DNA of 31,475 bases, taken from CAZXCK01 sp964639225. GTDB taxonomy: Bacteria > Chloroflexota > Anaerolineae > Aggregatilineales > Phototrophicaceae. The notes under the pieces are model-generated. The model made no database searches. It was not told where the DNA came from and was given only the letters and a program-made list of their open reading frames with translations. The translations under genes were made by a program, and so were the position numbers. Location of the stretch: assembly GCA_964639225.1 (NCBI GenBank), contig CAZXCK010000036.1:1-31475 (forward strand), written 5' to 3'. This document shows positions 1 through 6,955 of this stretch, in pieces (positions within the stretch are counted from its first letter, which is position 1; the number at the start of each line of letters is the position of its first letter).

Positions 1-53
1 CCGCTGCCAACAGAACTGATCTCTTTTTCATTTCCACTGTGCTGACGCTTTTT

Positions 54-62
54 TGATACAAT
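54..62 (+). promoter_or_regulatory. Extended -10 promoter, leaderless start
   Basis: TGaTACAAT is a TGn-extended -10 box with five of six matches to TATAAT. It ends six bases before the ATG at 69, so a start six or seven bases downstream of the box would make the start codon the first codon of the mRNA. No Shine-Dalgarno sequence precedes the ATG, and no good -35 box is visible, which fits an extended -10 promoter. Confidence 0.5.
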
Positions 63-68
63 AGCTCC

Positions 69-2183
69 ATGTTTGCCTTATATGAGAGACCGAGCCTTCA
101 GCATATGCTGATCTGGACGGTAGCGGTGTTGCTGCTGCTGGCGTTTGGATTGCGGGTATTACTGCTTGCTGATCAGGCGGTGTGGTGGGACGAAGCCTGG
201 TCGGTGTGGACGGCTTTGCAGCCATTCGCCGATGTAACGGAAATCACTGCCCGCGATGTGCATCCACCGCTGTACCAGTGGCTGCTGTTCGTTTGGGTTC
301 GCCTGGCTGGAATCAGTGAGTTCGCCATACGATTGCCTTCCGTGTATGCGGGTGTTATCAGCGTGACGCTCATCTATGAGCTGGCGCGGCGCATCGGTGG
401 TGTGCGCGCTGGTTTGCTGGCGGCGCTGCTGGCGAGCATTTCGACTCTGCATATCGCCTGGTCGCAGGAAGCGCGCATGTACGCCCTGGCGGCGACCTTT
501 ACCGCGCTGGCGGCTTATGCTTATCTGCGTTTGGATGTGCGCGGGTCGCGCTGGTGGTTCCTGCTGGTGATCGGCGGCAGCGGCGCAGCCCTGAGCCAGT
601 ATCTTGGTGGCTTGGCGCTGGTGATCCTCAACCTGCATTGGCTGCTGACGCTGCGACAGCGCCCGCTCGCTTTTCATCGCCGCTGGCTGCTGGCGATGAT
701 GGCCTGTGTGCTGCTGGTCGGCGTGTGGATGCTGTTTGCGATCGGACTCATCCGCACCGATGGTGGTCCGGCTGTCTTTGACCCCTTGTTTGTCTTTCAT
801 CTGGTGGCGACGCTGTTCGCGGTGGGGCAGTCTGCCTTTCTTAACGATTACACCGTCATCACGCTGGTGGTGAGTGCGATTTTTCTTGTCGGGCTGGGTC
901 TGCTGCTGCGAGCCGACCGGCGTGCGGGTCTGCTGATTCTGCTGGCGGCGCTACTGCCGCCACTGGCCGTGACGCTGCTCAGTGTGCCGTTTAATCCGTT
1001 TTATGCCCCCGCACCCGAAGAACGCTACTTCGTTATCTTCGCGCCGTTGGTGCTGGCCGGATTTGGGCTGGCGCTGGACCGGCTGTTTCGCCTGAGTCGC
1101 CCGTTGGGAGCGCTGGCGGCACTGACTCTGCTGCTGATCTATGGCGGGGCGCTGCTGGATCGCCTTGATGCGCGTTACTATCGTGATGATTACGCCAGCC
1201 TGATGGCGACAGTCAGCGCGCTGGCCCGCCCTGAAGAACCGATTTTCTTTACCTCAGGCGATCGCCATCCGCTGGTGTATTATCACCTGGAGCGCGCCGC
1301 TGGTGATATCCAGGTGCAGCACGTGCAGCCGATTTCCGCCGCTGCGCTTGAGTCGCTGGATGTGCCGCGTTTCTGGTTGGTGCGCATTGAAGCACATCTG
1401 GATTCTGCCAGCGATGGCTTCGTCGCCTGGGCCGATGCCAATTACACGCGCGCGCTTGATATTCCGGTCGATTATAACGGTCTGATACTGTATACGCGCA
1501 CGTCTGTTGATGTGGCCGACCTGGGTGCTGATGTATGGATTATGTCGCCGGCGCGTGAGTTGAGGCCAGGGGATGAGGCCCGCATGGGCGTTCCTGGTGG
1601 TAGCACGGTGCAGTTGTTGCGTGATGATCGTGTGCTCGCTGAGGATTATGCCGATTCATGGCGGCTGGCCGCGTTCCCGATCTATGCCGCTTTCCCACCG
1701 GGTGATTACACACTGCTCACAATTGCTCAGCGTCAGACCTTCCGCGTGACCCACAGCCAGCCCGAACCGGCGAATCCGCCGGAAAACGTCGATACGCCGC
1801 TGGGACCGTTACGCCTGCTGGGCTACGAGCTGGACCGGGCACGCCTCCGTGCTGGCGAGTCGCTGGCGCTGACTCTATACTGGCGGGCCGATGAGCGACG
1901 TTACGCAAATTACACAGTGTTCGCCCAGTTGGTCGGTCCGTTTAACCCGACAACCGGTTCGCCGGTATGGGCGCAGCATGACGGTTATCCCGCCGACACG
2001 CCGACCTCAGCCTGGTGGCCTGGCCTTACCGCCGCCGACGCGCGCCAGCTCACCGTACCGGCAGACGCACCGCCCGGTGATTATACGCTCATCGCCGGTC
2101 TGTATACGCTGGAGACGGGCGAACGTCTGCTAACACCTGACGGAGCCGATCATATTGTGCTGGGGCGCGTCGTGGTCGAATGA
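69..2183 (+). CDS. GT39-type membrane glycosyltransferase with C-terminal beta-sandwich
   Basis: This is probably a polytopic transferase that moves a sugar from a polyprenyl-phosphate donor onto an acceptor outside the membrane (ArnT/PMT-like superfamily). The N-terminal 460 residues contain about ten hydrophobic segments. The first extracytoplasmic loop has the family's acidic pair, D41-E42 in WWDEAWSVW, followed by HPPLYQWLLF at about 65-74 and QEARMYAL further on. From about residue 575 to 704 there is a soluble beta-rich module (LALTLYWRAD, YTVFAQLVGP, GDYTLIAGLY) that I recognise from many Chloroflexota membrane glycosyltransferases. The start is the ATG just downstream of an extended -10 box; there is no ribosome binding site. 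The acceptor cannot be told from sequence. The gene sits near genes making isoprenoid precursors and a polyprenyl-phosphate-linked pentose, which could supply its donor (inference). Confidence 0.85.
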   Translation: MFALYERPSLQHMLIWTVAVLLLLAFGLRVLLLADQAVWWDEAWSVWTALQPFADVTEITARDVHPPLYQWLLFVWVRLAGISEFAIRLPSVYAGVISVTLIYELARRIGGVRAGLLAALLASISTLHIAWSQEARMYALAATFTALAAYAYLRLDVRGSRWWFLLVIGGSGAALSQYLGGLALVILNLHWLLTLRQRPLAFHRRWLLAMMACVLLVGVWMLFAIGLIRTDGGPAVFDPLFVFHLVATLFAVGQSAFLNDYTVITLVVSAIFLVGLGLLLRADRRAGLLILLAALLPPLAVTLLSVPFNPFYAPAPEERYFVIFAPLVLAGFGLALDRLFRLSRPLGALAALTLLLIYGGALLDRLDARYYRDDYASLMATVSALARPEEPIFFTSGDRHPLVYYHLERAAGDIQVQHVQPISAAALESLDVPRFWLVRIEAHLDSASDGFVAWADANYTRALDIPVDYNGLILYTRTSVDVADLGADVWIMSPARELRPGDEARMGVPGGSTVQLLRDDRVLAEDYADSWRLAAFPIYAAFPPGDYTLLTIAQRQTFRVTHSQPEPANPPENVDTPLGPLRLLGYELDRARLRAGESLALTLYWRADERRYANYTVFAQLVGPFNPTTGSPVWAQHDGYPADTPTSAWWPGLTAADARQLTVPADAPPGDYTLIAGLYTLETGERLLTPDGADHIVLGRVVVE

Positions 2184-2255
2184 CGGACGTTGAGGCCGCG
2201 CAGATGCAGCGTTGGTGTTGGCGGCTGGCGCACGGATGTATGCGTGTGCCAACTG

Positions 2256-2264
2256 TGGTAAACT
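2256..2264 (+). promoter_or_regulatory. Candidate extended -10 promoter for the cyclophilin gene
   Basis: TGgTAAACT is a TGn-extended -10 box with four of six core matches, placing transcription start near 2271. It lies 41 bases before the ATG at 2305 and just upstream of a 16-base palindrome. No convincing -35 box is present. The same core, TGtTAAACT, occurs in the promoter of the SufR-like gene in this window. Confidence 0.4.
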
Positions 2265-2275
2265 GGCGCGGTAGC

Positions 2276-2291
2276 TTTTCGTTAACGAAAA
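2276..2291 (+). promoter_or_regulatory. 16-bp perfect palindrome in the leader of the cyclophilin gene
   Basis: TTTTCGTTAACGAAAA is a perfect 16-base palindrome between the predicted start site (about 2271) and the Shine-Dalgarno sequence AGGAG at 2294. It could be an operator covering the early transcribed region, or a small hairpin in the leader. Its centre is TTAA rather than the CG typical of LacI-family sites. The binding protein is unknown. Confidence 0.5.
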
Positions 2292-2304
2292 TCAGGAGAT
2301 TTGT

Positions 2305-3555
2305 ATGCGTTTCTGGTACCGTATCGTTGTGGTGATGATGAGCCTGGCTTTGTGGCCAAGCACTGCTCCGGCTGTCGCTCAGGAAGGCCCTTCCGGCACA
2401 CCGGAAGAGATTTGCGCGGCGGCAGAACCGGCAGAGGAACCAGCCACCCGCGAATATGATGCCCCTGAAAACGTGCTGGAGCCGGACCTGGATTACCGGG
2501 CTGTCTTCTGCACTGAGACCGGACCGGTTTATGTGGACCTGTTCGAAACGCTGACGCCGGTGACCGTCAACAGCTTCGTGTTCCTGGCTCAGAACGGTTA
2601 CTACAACAACACGACCTTTCACCGCGTGCTGGAAGATTTCATGGCCCAGGGCGGCGACCCGACGGCGACCGGCATCGGGGGTCCCGGTTATCAGTTCCAG
2701 GACGAGGTGTTGAGCTTTATACGTTTCGACCGGCCTGGCCTGCTGGCGATGGCCAACACCGGACCGGCTACTAATGGCAGCCAGTTCTTCCTGACGACGG
2801 CCATCACCGACTGGCTGGACTTCAACCATACGATCTTCGGTGAGGTGCTGACCGGCCAGGATAACGTCGATAATCTGCCGCTGCGTGACCCGGATACGGC
2901 CACCACGCCCGGTCCAGCTCTCAACACGGTGGTGATTGTCACCGATCCGGCGGCGGTTGAGGCCGATTACGAAGTGCCGGAGCGCGCCACTTCTGATGAT
3001 ATGCTGGCGGCGTTTGATGAGATTCCCGAACTGCCGGGTGTTACCTTAGACGAGACGGTGACCGGTGTCGCGGAGACGGCTGACTTTGTGCAGCAGATCG
3101 CCGAACCGGTTCGTGACGATGTGGCAGATTATCTGGCGCGCCACGATCATCAGTATACGGCTACCGTGCAGCACATCAACGACACCTGTAATCTGGCCGA
3201 AGCGCCCTTTGGCATGATCGGTTATCGGATTCACGTGTTCGACACACCGGAAGCCGCCACAGCCGCTGTGGCCGATACCGATTTGGTGCAGCTTCTGGCG
3301 CAGGGCGAGGCGGTCGAAGTCATGGAGACGGACTTCGCGGCCCAGCCGGTCTATAGCTGGCCGACGGTTAACTGCGAGTTCGACTCCACCCATGCGGTGA
3401 TGATTACCCGCAACGGGCGCTTTATCACCGTCGCCGAGAGCATCTTCCCGGAAGGCAGCGAATTCCCGGCTGATTTGTGGCTGTACCAGTTGGTCCGCTT
3501 TCAGGTTTACGAGAACATCCTGGGTGACGTCCTGCGCCGCGAGGTCGTGCGCTGA
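2305..3555 (+). CDS. Exported cyclophilin-type peptidyl-prolyl isomerase with unknown C-terminal domain
   Basis: This protein likely helps fold exported proteins by cis-trans isomerisation of prolyl bonds. Residues 1 to about 26 form a signal peptide ending near PAVAQE. A cyclophilin domain spans roughly 60-215, with the typical FHRVLEDFMAQGGDP, GLLAMANTGPATNGSQFFLT and FGEVLTGQD stretches. The roughly 200 residues that follow are not part of a cyclophilin and I do not recognise them. They hold two cysteines (in NDTCNLA and TVNCEFD) that could form a disulphide outside the cytoplasm. At 416 residues the protein is more than twice the length of a minimal bacterial cyclophilin. The ATG is preceded by AGGAG at good spacing. 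The phosphatase gene starts 27 bases after the stop, so the two are probably cotranscribed. Confidence 0.85.
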   Translation: MRFWYRIVVVMMSLALWPSTAPAVAQEGPSGTPEEICAAAEPAEEPATREYDAPENVLEPDLDYRAVFCTETGPVYVDLFETLTPVTVNSFVFLAQNGYYNNTTFHRVLEDFMAQGGDPTATGIGGPGYQFQDEVLSFIRFDRPGLLAMANTGPATNGSQFFLTTAITDWLDFNHTIFGEVLTGQDNVDNLPLRDPDTATTPGPALNTVVIVTDPAAVEADYEVPERATSDDMLAAFDEIPELPGVTLDETVTGVAETADFVQQIAEPVRDDVADYLARHDHQYTATVQHINDTCNLAEAPFGMIGYRIHVFDTPEAATAAVADTDLVQLLAQGEAVEVMETDFAAQPVYSWPTVNCEFDSTHAVMITRNGRFITVAESIFPEGSEFPADLWLYQLVRFQVYENILGDVLRREVVR

Positions 3556-3582
3556 TCGGTTCGCAGACAGGGTAGGTGTGGT

Positions 3583-4203
3583 ATGCGTGACGACAAACAA
3601 TCGAATCTAGGACTGCTGATCGACTGGATTACCCGGCGCGGTCCGGCGGTGATCTTCATGCGTGTCGCCATGCAGATCAGCCGGATTGTGCTGGGCAGGC
3701 CGATCTATCGCTACAGCGAGATTGTGCCTGGTGTGTACGTCGGTGGGCAGCACCGCAAACACGGGCTGATGTCGATGCGCGCCGAGGGTATTACGGCGGT
3801 CGTGAATCTGCGTCGCAGTGACGACACCAAACGCGGCGTCGCGCCGGAACGTTATCTGCATCTGCCCACGACGGACAACACTGCCCCCTCTGCGGACGCG
3901 CTCCACGCGGGGGTTCAATTCATCGCCGGCGAACTGGCGGCGGGTGGCAAGGTGTATATTCACTGTGGGGTCGGGGTCGGGCGCGCGCCGACGATGGCGG
4001 CGGCTTATCTGGTGAGCACCGGTCTGACTCCGCTGCAGGCCTGGAAGAAAATCCGCGATACACGCCCGTTCATCTGGCCGCTGCGTGGGCAGTATCGCAG
4101 CATTGAGGAATATGCGCGTGCCTATGGTTCGCCTGAGGACCAACCACTAGCCGTGGATGAGCGTTCCGGTGTCGATCTGCCCCCGGAGCGCCCGCCCAAG
4201 TAA
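3583..4203 (+). CDS. Dual-specificity/PTP-like phosphatase
   Basis: This is a predicted cysteine-dependent phosphatase. The catalytic loop is HCGVGVGRAP, with nucleophile C128 and arginine R134 in the C-x5-R arrangement. D98 in LPTTDN, thirty residues upstream, is a good candidate for the general acid. IVPGVYVGGQ and AVVNLRRSDD match the opening strands of dual-specificity phosphatases. An N-terminal stretch of about 45 residues (VIFMRVAMQISRIVLG) is hydrophobic and amphipathic and could sit on the membrane. The substrate is unknown and could be phosphoprotein or phospholipid; the fold does not decide it. The gene probably shares a transcript with the upstream cyclophilin gene. Its last 57 bases overlap the 3' end of the convergent isopentenyl phosphate kinase gene. 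Confidence 0.8.
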   Translation: MRDDKQSNLGLLIDWITRRGPAVIFMRVAMQISRIVLGRPIYRYSEIVPGVYVGGQHRKHGLMSMRAEGITAVVNLRRSDDTKRGVAPERYLHLPTTDNTAPSADALHAGVQFIAGELAAGGKVYIHCGVGVGRAPTMAAAYLVSTGLTPLQAWKKIRDTRPFIWPLRGQYRSIEEYARAYGSPEDQPLAVDERSGVDLPPERPPK

Positions 4204-4932
4204 AGCCGGTTGGCGTCCGTCCAGGATGTGAACCGTCAGGCCGGGCCGCGTCCCCGCCAGGTCCAGCATGTCGCGGACTTTGGTCAGCATGCCGCCGGTG
4301 ACATCGGTGCCGCTGGAACCGCCCAGTGCGCTGGCGTATCGCTCGATGTTAACCGGTGTGATCTCCGGGATGATCGCGCCGTCAGCGTCGTAAACACCTT
4401 CGACCTCGCCCAGCAGCAGAATTCGTCCAACCGGGAGATGCGCACTCAGGTGGTGCATGATCGTCTCAGTGGAGATGATCGTACCACCGCGTACATCGTC
4501 CAGGGAGACATCGCCGTGAACCAGAGGCACCAGCCCATGAGCGAGCGCTGCCCGTACCGGATGCAGCGCCATCTCGACCAGCCGGCCATCCTGGCAGCGG
4601 GCCGAAGCTGACGGCTGTAAGCGCCACACGGGTACGCCTGCCTGGTGGAGCGATTCGCTGACCAGGCCGCTGAGGCGGGCTGCGACAGTCGCTACCTCGG
4701 TGAAGCCGCGCCACTGCTGCGGCGTGTTTACGCCATCGATGGTCCCGTGCTGGCTGGCGGCCACATGCCCGAACGAGCCGCTGCCGTGTCCCAGCAGCAG
4801 TTGTAAATTCGGCGTGTCGGCCAGCGCCCCGGCGATCTCCGCCGCCAGCCGGTCCATGACCTCGGCACGGAAGGTGTTTTCCTGGTTCTTGTCGGTGATG
4901 AGCGAGCCACCCAGTTTGACGAAGGTCAGCAT
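4147..4932 (-). CDS. Isopentenyl phosphate kinase
   Basis: The enzyme phosphorylates isopentenyl phosphate to isopentenyl diphosphate with ATP, the last step of the decarboxylase-first mevalonate route. It belongs to the amino-acid-kinase fold. The N-terminus has FVKLGGSLITDK with the ATP-binding lysine K6. GHGSGSFGH at 48-56 contains the histidine (H56) that separates isopentenyl phosphate kinases from other members of the fold. SGTDVTGGMLTK further on is the nucleotide-binding glycine/lysine region. The length of 261 residues is normal. AGGGGA precedes the ATG by seven bases. The gene starts 18 bases after the mevalonate kinase stop and is the last gene of that operon. It ends inside the convergent phosphatase gene, so no separate terminator fits between them. 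Confidence 0.9.
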   Translation of the reverse strand: MLTFVKLGGSLITDKNQENTFRAEVMDRLAAEIAGALADTPNLQLLLGHGSGSFGHVAASQHGTIDGVNTPQQWRGFTEVATVAARLSGLVSESLHQAGVPVWRLQPSASARCQDGRLVEMALHPVRAALAHGLVPLVHGDVSLDDVRGGTIISTETIMHHLSAHLPVGRILLLGEVEGVYDADGAIIPEITPVNIERYASALGGSSGTDVTGGMLTKVRDMLDLAGTRPGLTVHILDGRQPALLGRALRGQIDTGTLIHG

Positions 4933-4950
4933 GTGGCGATCCCCTGTATG

Positions 4951-5904
4951 TTAGTGGTTAGCCGGTTCGACGATGGTGATGAAGGCGCGGCTCGCCCCGG
5001 CATCGAGCAGGGCGCGGCGGATCGTCTCTGCCTGGTGGATCTGGTCCGGTGGGACCAGCGCGATCATGTTGCCGCCGCGCCCACCACCGGAGAGCTTGGC
5101 GCCCAGCGCGCCAGCGGCGCAAGCCGCCTTTACAAGATGGTCGAGCGAAGGCGATGAGACGGTCAGCGTTTGCAGATGTTGGTGGTTTTGTATCATCAGC
5201 GGGCCGAGCGCGACGATATCGCCAGTGGTGATAGCTGTGCGGGCCTGCCGGGCGATGTTGCCAATGGCTTGCAGCACGGGCTGGATGCGCTGCGGTTCGC
5301 TTTCAACCAGTTGGCGCACATCACCGACAGCGACGCGCGTCAGCGAGGCTTCACCGGTGTCAGCCACGACCAGTGTCAGCGGGCGGGCGATGGGCAGAAT
5401 CTCGATGTCACAGCCGCGCACGAAGTACACCGGCTGCTCGTAGACGATTACCGTGTTGTCGATGCCGCTGGGTGTACCGTGATAGGTCTTTTCGATCTCA
5501 AAGACGATGGTGTTCAGTTCGCGTTGCGGCAGATCGTAGCCGACTGCCGCCGCCACCGCCCGCGCCAGCGCCGCCGAGACCGCCGCACCGCTGCCCAGGC
5601 CGCTGGCCATCGGAATGGTCGACTCCAGTGTGATGAGGGCGTTGGGTGGGGCCGCGTCCAGCCGCTGCAGAACCAGCCGCGCCGTCAGAGCCAAAGCGCT
5701 GTCCACCAGATCACTTTCCAGGTTGATCGGTAGCACCTGATCCAGGTCAACGGAGCGAATGCGCAGGCCGTCGCCCCGGTCGTTGTGGACGGTGGCGGAT
5801 GCGCGTAACGTCGAGACGGGGGCGGCGATCGCTGGCTGACCGTGTACAACAGCATGCTCGCCGAACAGGATGATTTTAGCGGGGGCGCTGACAGTGAGGC
5901 TCAT
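4951..5904 (-). CDS. mvk: Mevalonate kinase
   Basis: This enzyme phosphorylates mevalonate to mevalonate 5-phosphate in the cytoplasm. It is a GHMP-family kinase with all the expected parts: APAKIILFGEHAVVHGQPA at the N-terminus with K10, the ATP loop PMASGLGSGAAVS at 98-110, YHGTPSGIDNTV with catalytic aspartate D149, and motif 3, AKLSGGGRGGNM, at about 269-280. The length of 317 residues is typical. Its ATG overlaps the TGA of the upstream UbiA-family gene as ATGA, and there is no separate Shine-Dalgarno sequence, so translation is probably coupled. The clear THG/SGID and FGEH signatures argue against phosphomevalonate kinase or another GHMP member. Confidence 0.93.
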   Translation of the reverse strand: MSLTVSAPAKIILFGEHAVVHGQPAIAAPVSTLRASATVHNDRGDGLRIRSVDLDQVLPINLESDLVDSALALTARLVLQRLDAAPPNALITLESTIPMASGLGSGAAVSAALARAVAAAVGYDLPQRELNTIVFEIEKTYHGTPSGIDNTVIVYEQPVYFVRGCDIEILPIARPLTLVVADTGEASLTRVAVGDVRQLVESEPQRIQPVLQAIGNIARQARTAITTGDIVALGPLMIQNHQHLQTLTVSSPSLDHLVKAACAAGALGAKLSGGGRGGNMIALVPPDQIHQAETIRRALLDAGASRAFITIVEPANH

Positions 5905-6788
5905 AGCATGTCTGGCACAATGTACAGGATGACGATAAAGGTCAGGCCGAAGGCCACCAGCGTCAGTTGCAGCGGGCGGTCCTTGAGCAGTACCTCGTCA
6001 GGCGCGCTGCCCTCGCCGCGCACATGGATGAGATACAGATAGCGAAACAGGCCATACATGACGATGGGCACGGTCAGCAGCGCCAGATTGGTGCCGTCGG
6101 TTGGTTTCTCGATGGTGTACAGCGTGTAGGTGATGAGTGTGCCGGTGGTGACGACGCGCAGCATGTCGTCAATAAGTGGAATGTTGTATTCCTGGAAAAT
6201 CTGGCGCACGTTGACGGCGCCATCGCCCAGCGTCAGCAGTTCCTGGCGACGCTTGCCGATCGCCAGGAAGAGCGCCAGCAGGCCGGTGCAGGCATACAGC
6301 CAGGGAGAGAAGTTTTCTACCTGGATAACGACCACGCCGGCTGCTACCCGCAAAATAAAGCCGATCATCAGCGTCAGCACGTCGATGATGACCATGTGCT
6401 TGAGTTTGAACGAATAGAATAGTTGCAGCACCAGATATATAGCCAGGATGCCTGCCAGCGGCGGACTGAGCCACAGTGCCAGCGACAGCGACACCAGCGG
6501 GATCAGCACGGCGGCGACGGTCGCTACCCGGACGGGCAGCCGCCCGGACGGAATGGGCCGGTTGCGTTTGGTGGGGTGTTCGCGGTCGCTGTTGACATCG
6601 ACCAGATCGTTGATGATGTAAACGGTCCCGGAAACCATGCAAAACAGTACAAACGCGGCAGAGACCCGCAAGAACGGCTCCAGAATGAACAACTGGCCGT
6701 CGAAAACGAGAGCCGGAAAGACAAAGAGCAGGTTCTTTGTCCATTGTTTGGGGCGCATGGTGCGGATGAGGCCGGTGAAGGCGCGCAA
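5901..6788 (-). CDS. UbiA-family prenyltransferase, decaprenyl-phosphate phosphoribosyltransferase type
   Basis: This is an integral membrane enzyme expected to join a polyprenyl phosphate to phosphoribosyl diphosphate, the first step to a lipid-linked pentose donor. The features are those of that UbiA branch rather than of quinone enzymes: TMRPKQWTKNLLFVFPALVF near the N-terminus, the metal-binding NDLVDVNSDREHPTKRNRP, and YGLFRYLYLIHVRGEGSAPDE before LLKDRPLQ. About eight hydrophobic segments are visible. I chose the TTG at 6788 because GGAG lies six bases upstream and the protein then begins shortly before MRPKQW, as in relatives. A longer frame from a TTG at 6824 is possible but would begin almost exactly at the predicted transcription start. 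It is the first gene of the operon with mevalonate kinase and isopentenyl phosphate kinase. Confidence 0.85.
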   Translation of the reverse strand: MRAFTGLIRTMRPKQWTKNLLFVFPALVFDGQLFILEPFLRVSAAFVLFCMVSGTVYIINDLVDVNSDREHPTKRNRPIPSGRLPVRVATVAAVLIPLVSLSLALWLSPPLAGILAIYLVLQLFYSFKLKHMVIIDVLTLMIGFILRVAAGVVVIQVENFSPWLYACTGLLALFLAIGKRRQELLTLGDGAVNVRQIFQEYNIPLIDDMLRVVTTGTLITYTLYTIEKPTDGTNLALLTVPIVMYGLFRYLYLIHVRGEGSAPDEVLLKDRPLQLTLVAFGLTFIVILYIVPDML

Positions 6789-6825
6789 AGTGTACTCCAG
6801 GGGTGTGTGTCCAGTATCAACCAAT

Positions 6826-6840
6826 GGTGATTATATCACC
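6826..6840 (-). promoter_or_regulatory. Inverted repeat over the -10 box of the isoprenoid operon
   Basis: GGTGATTATATCACC is two perfect 6-base arms around TAT. The -10 box of the minus-strand promoter lies inside it, so a protein bound here would block RNA polymerase. The regulator is unknown. It may be chance symmetry, since part of it is the A/T-rich -10 itself. Confidence 0.35.
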
Positions 6841-6857
6841 GGGGCCGGGCAGGACAA
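6830..6857 (-). promoter_or_regulatory. Sigma70-type promoter of the UbiA/mevalonate kinase/IPK operon
   Basis: On the minus strand, TTGTCC (forward 6852-6857) is followed after 16 bases by a perfect TATAAT (forward 6830-6835), itself preceded by TGa as an extended -10. The start of transcription would fall near 6824, giving a leader of about 36 bases before the TTG at 6788, which carries a GGAG ribosome binding site. Confidence 0.6.
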
Positions 6858-6955
6858 TCCTGCGTCTGTCCGTATCGGATGAACTGGTCTTGCGTTCCGG
6901 GCGAGTTGGATATACCTTAAGGCAGCGTCTGATACTGACCCGGAGATAATCGACC

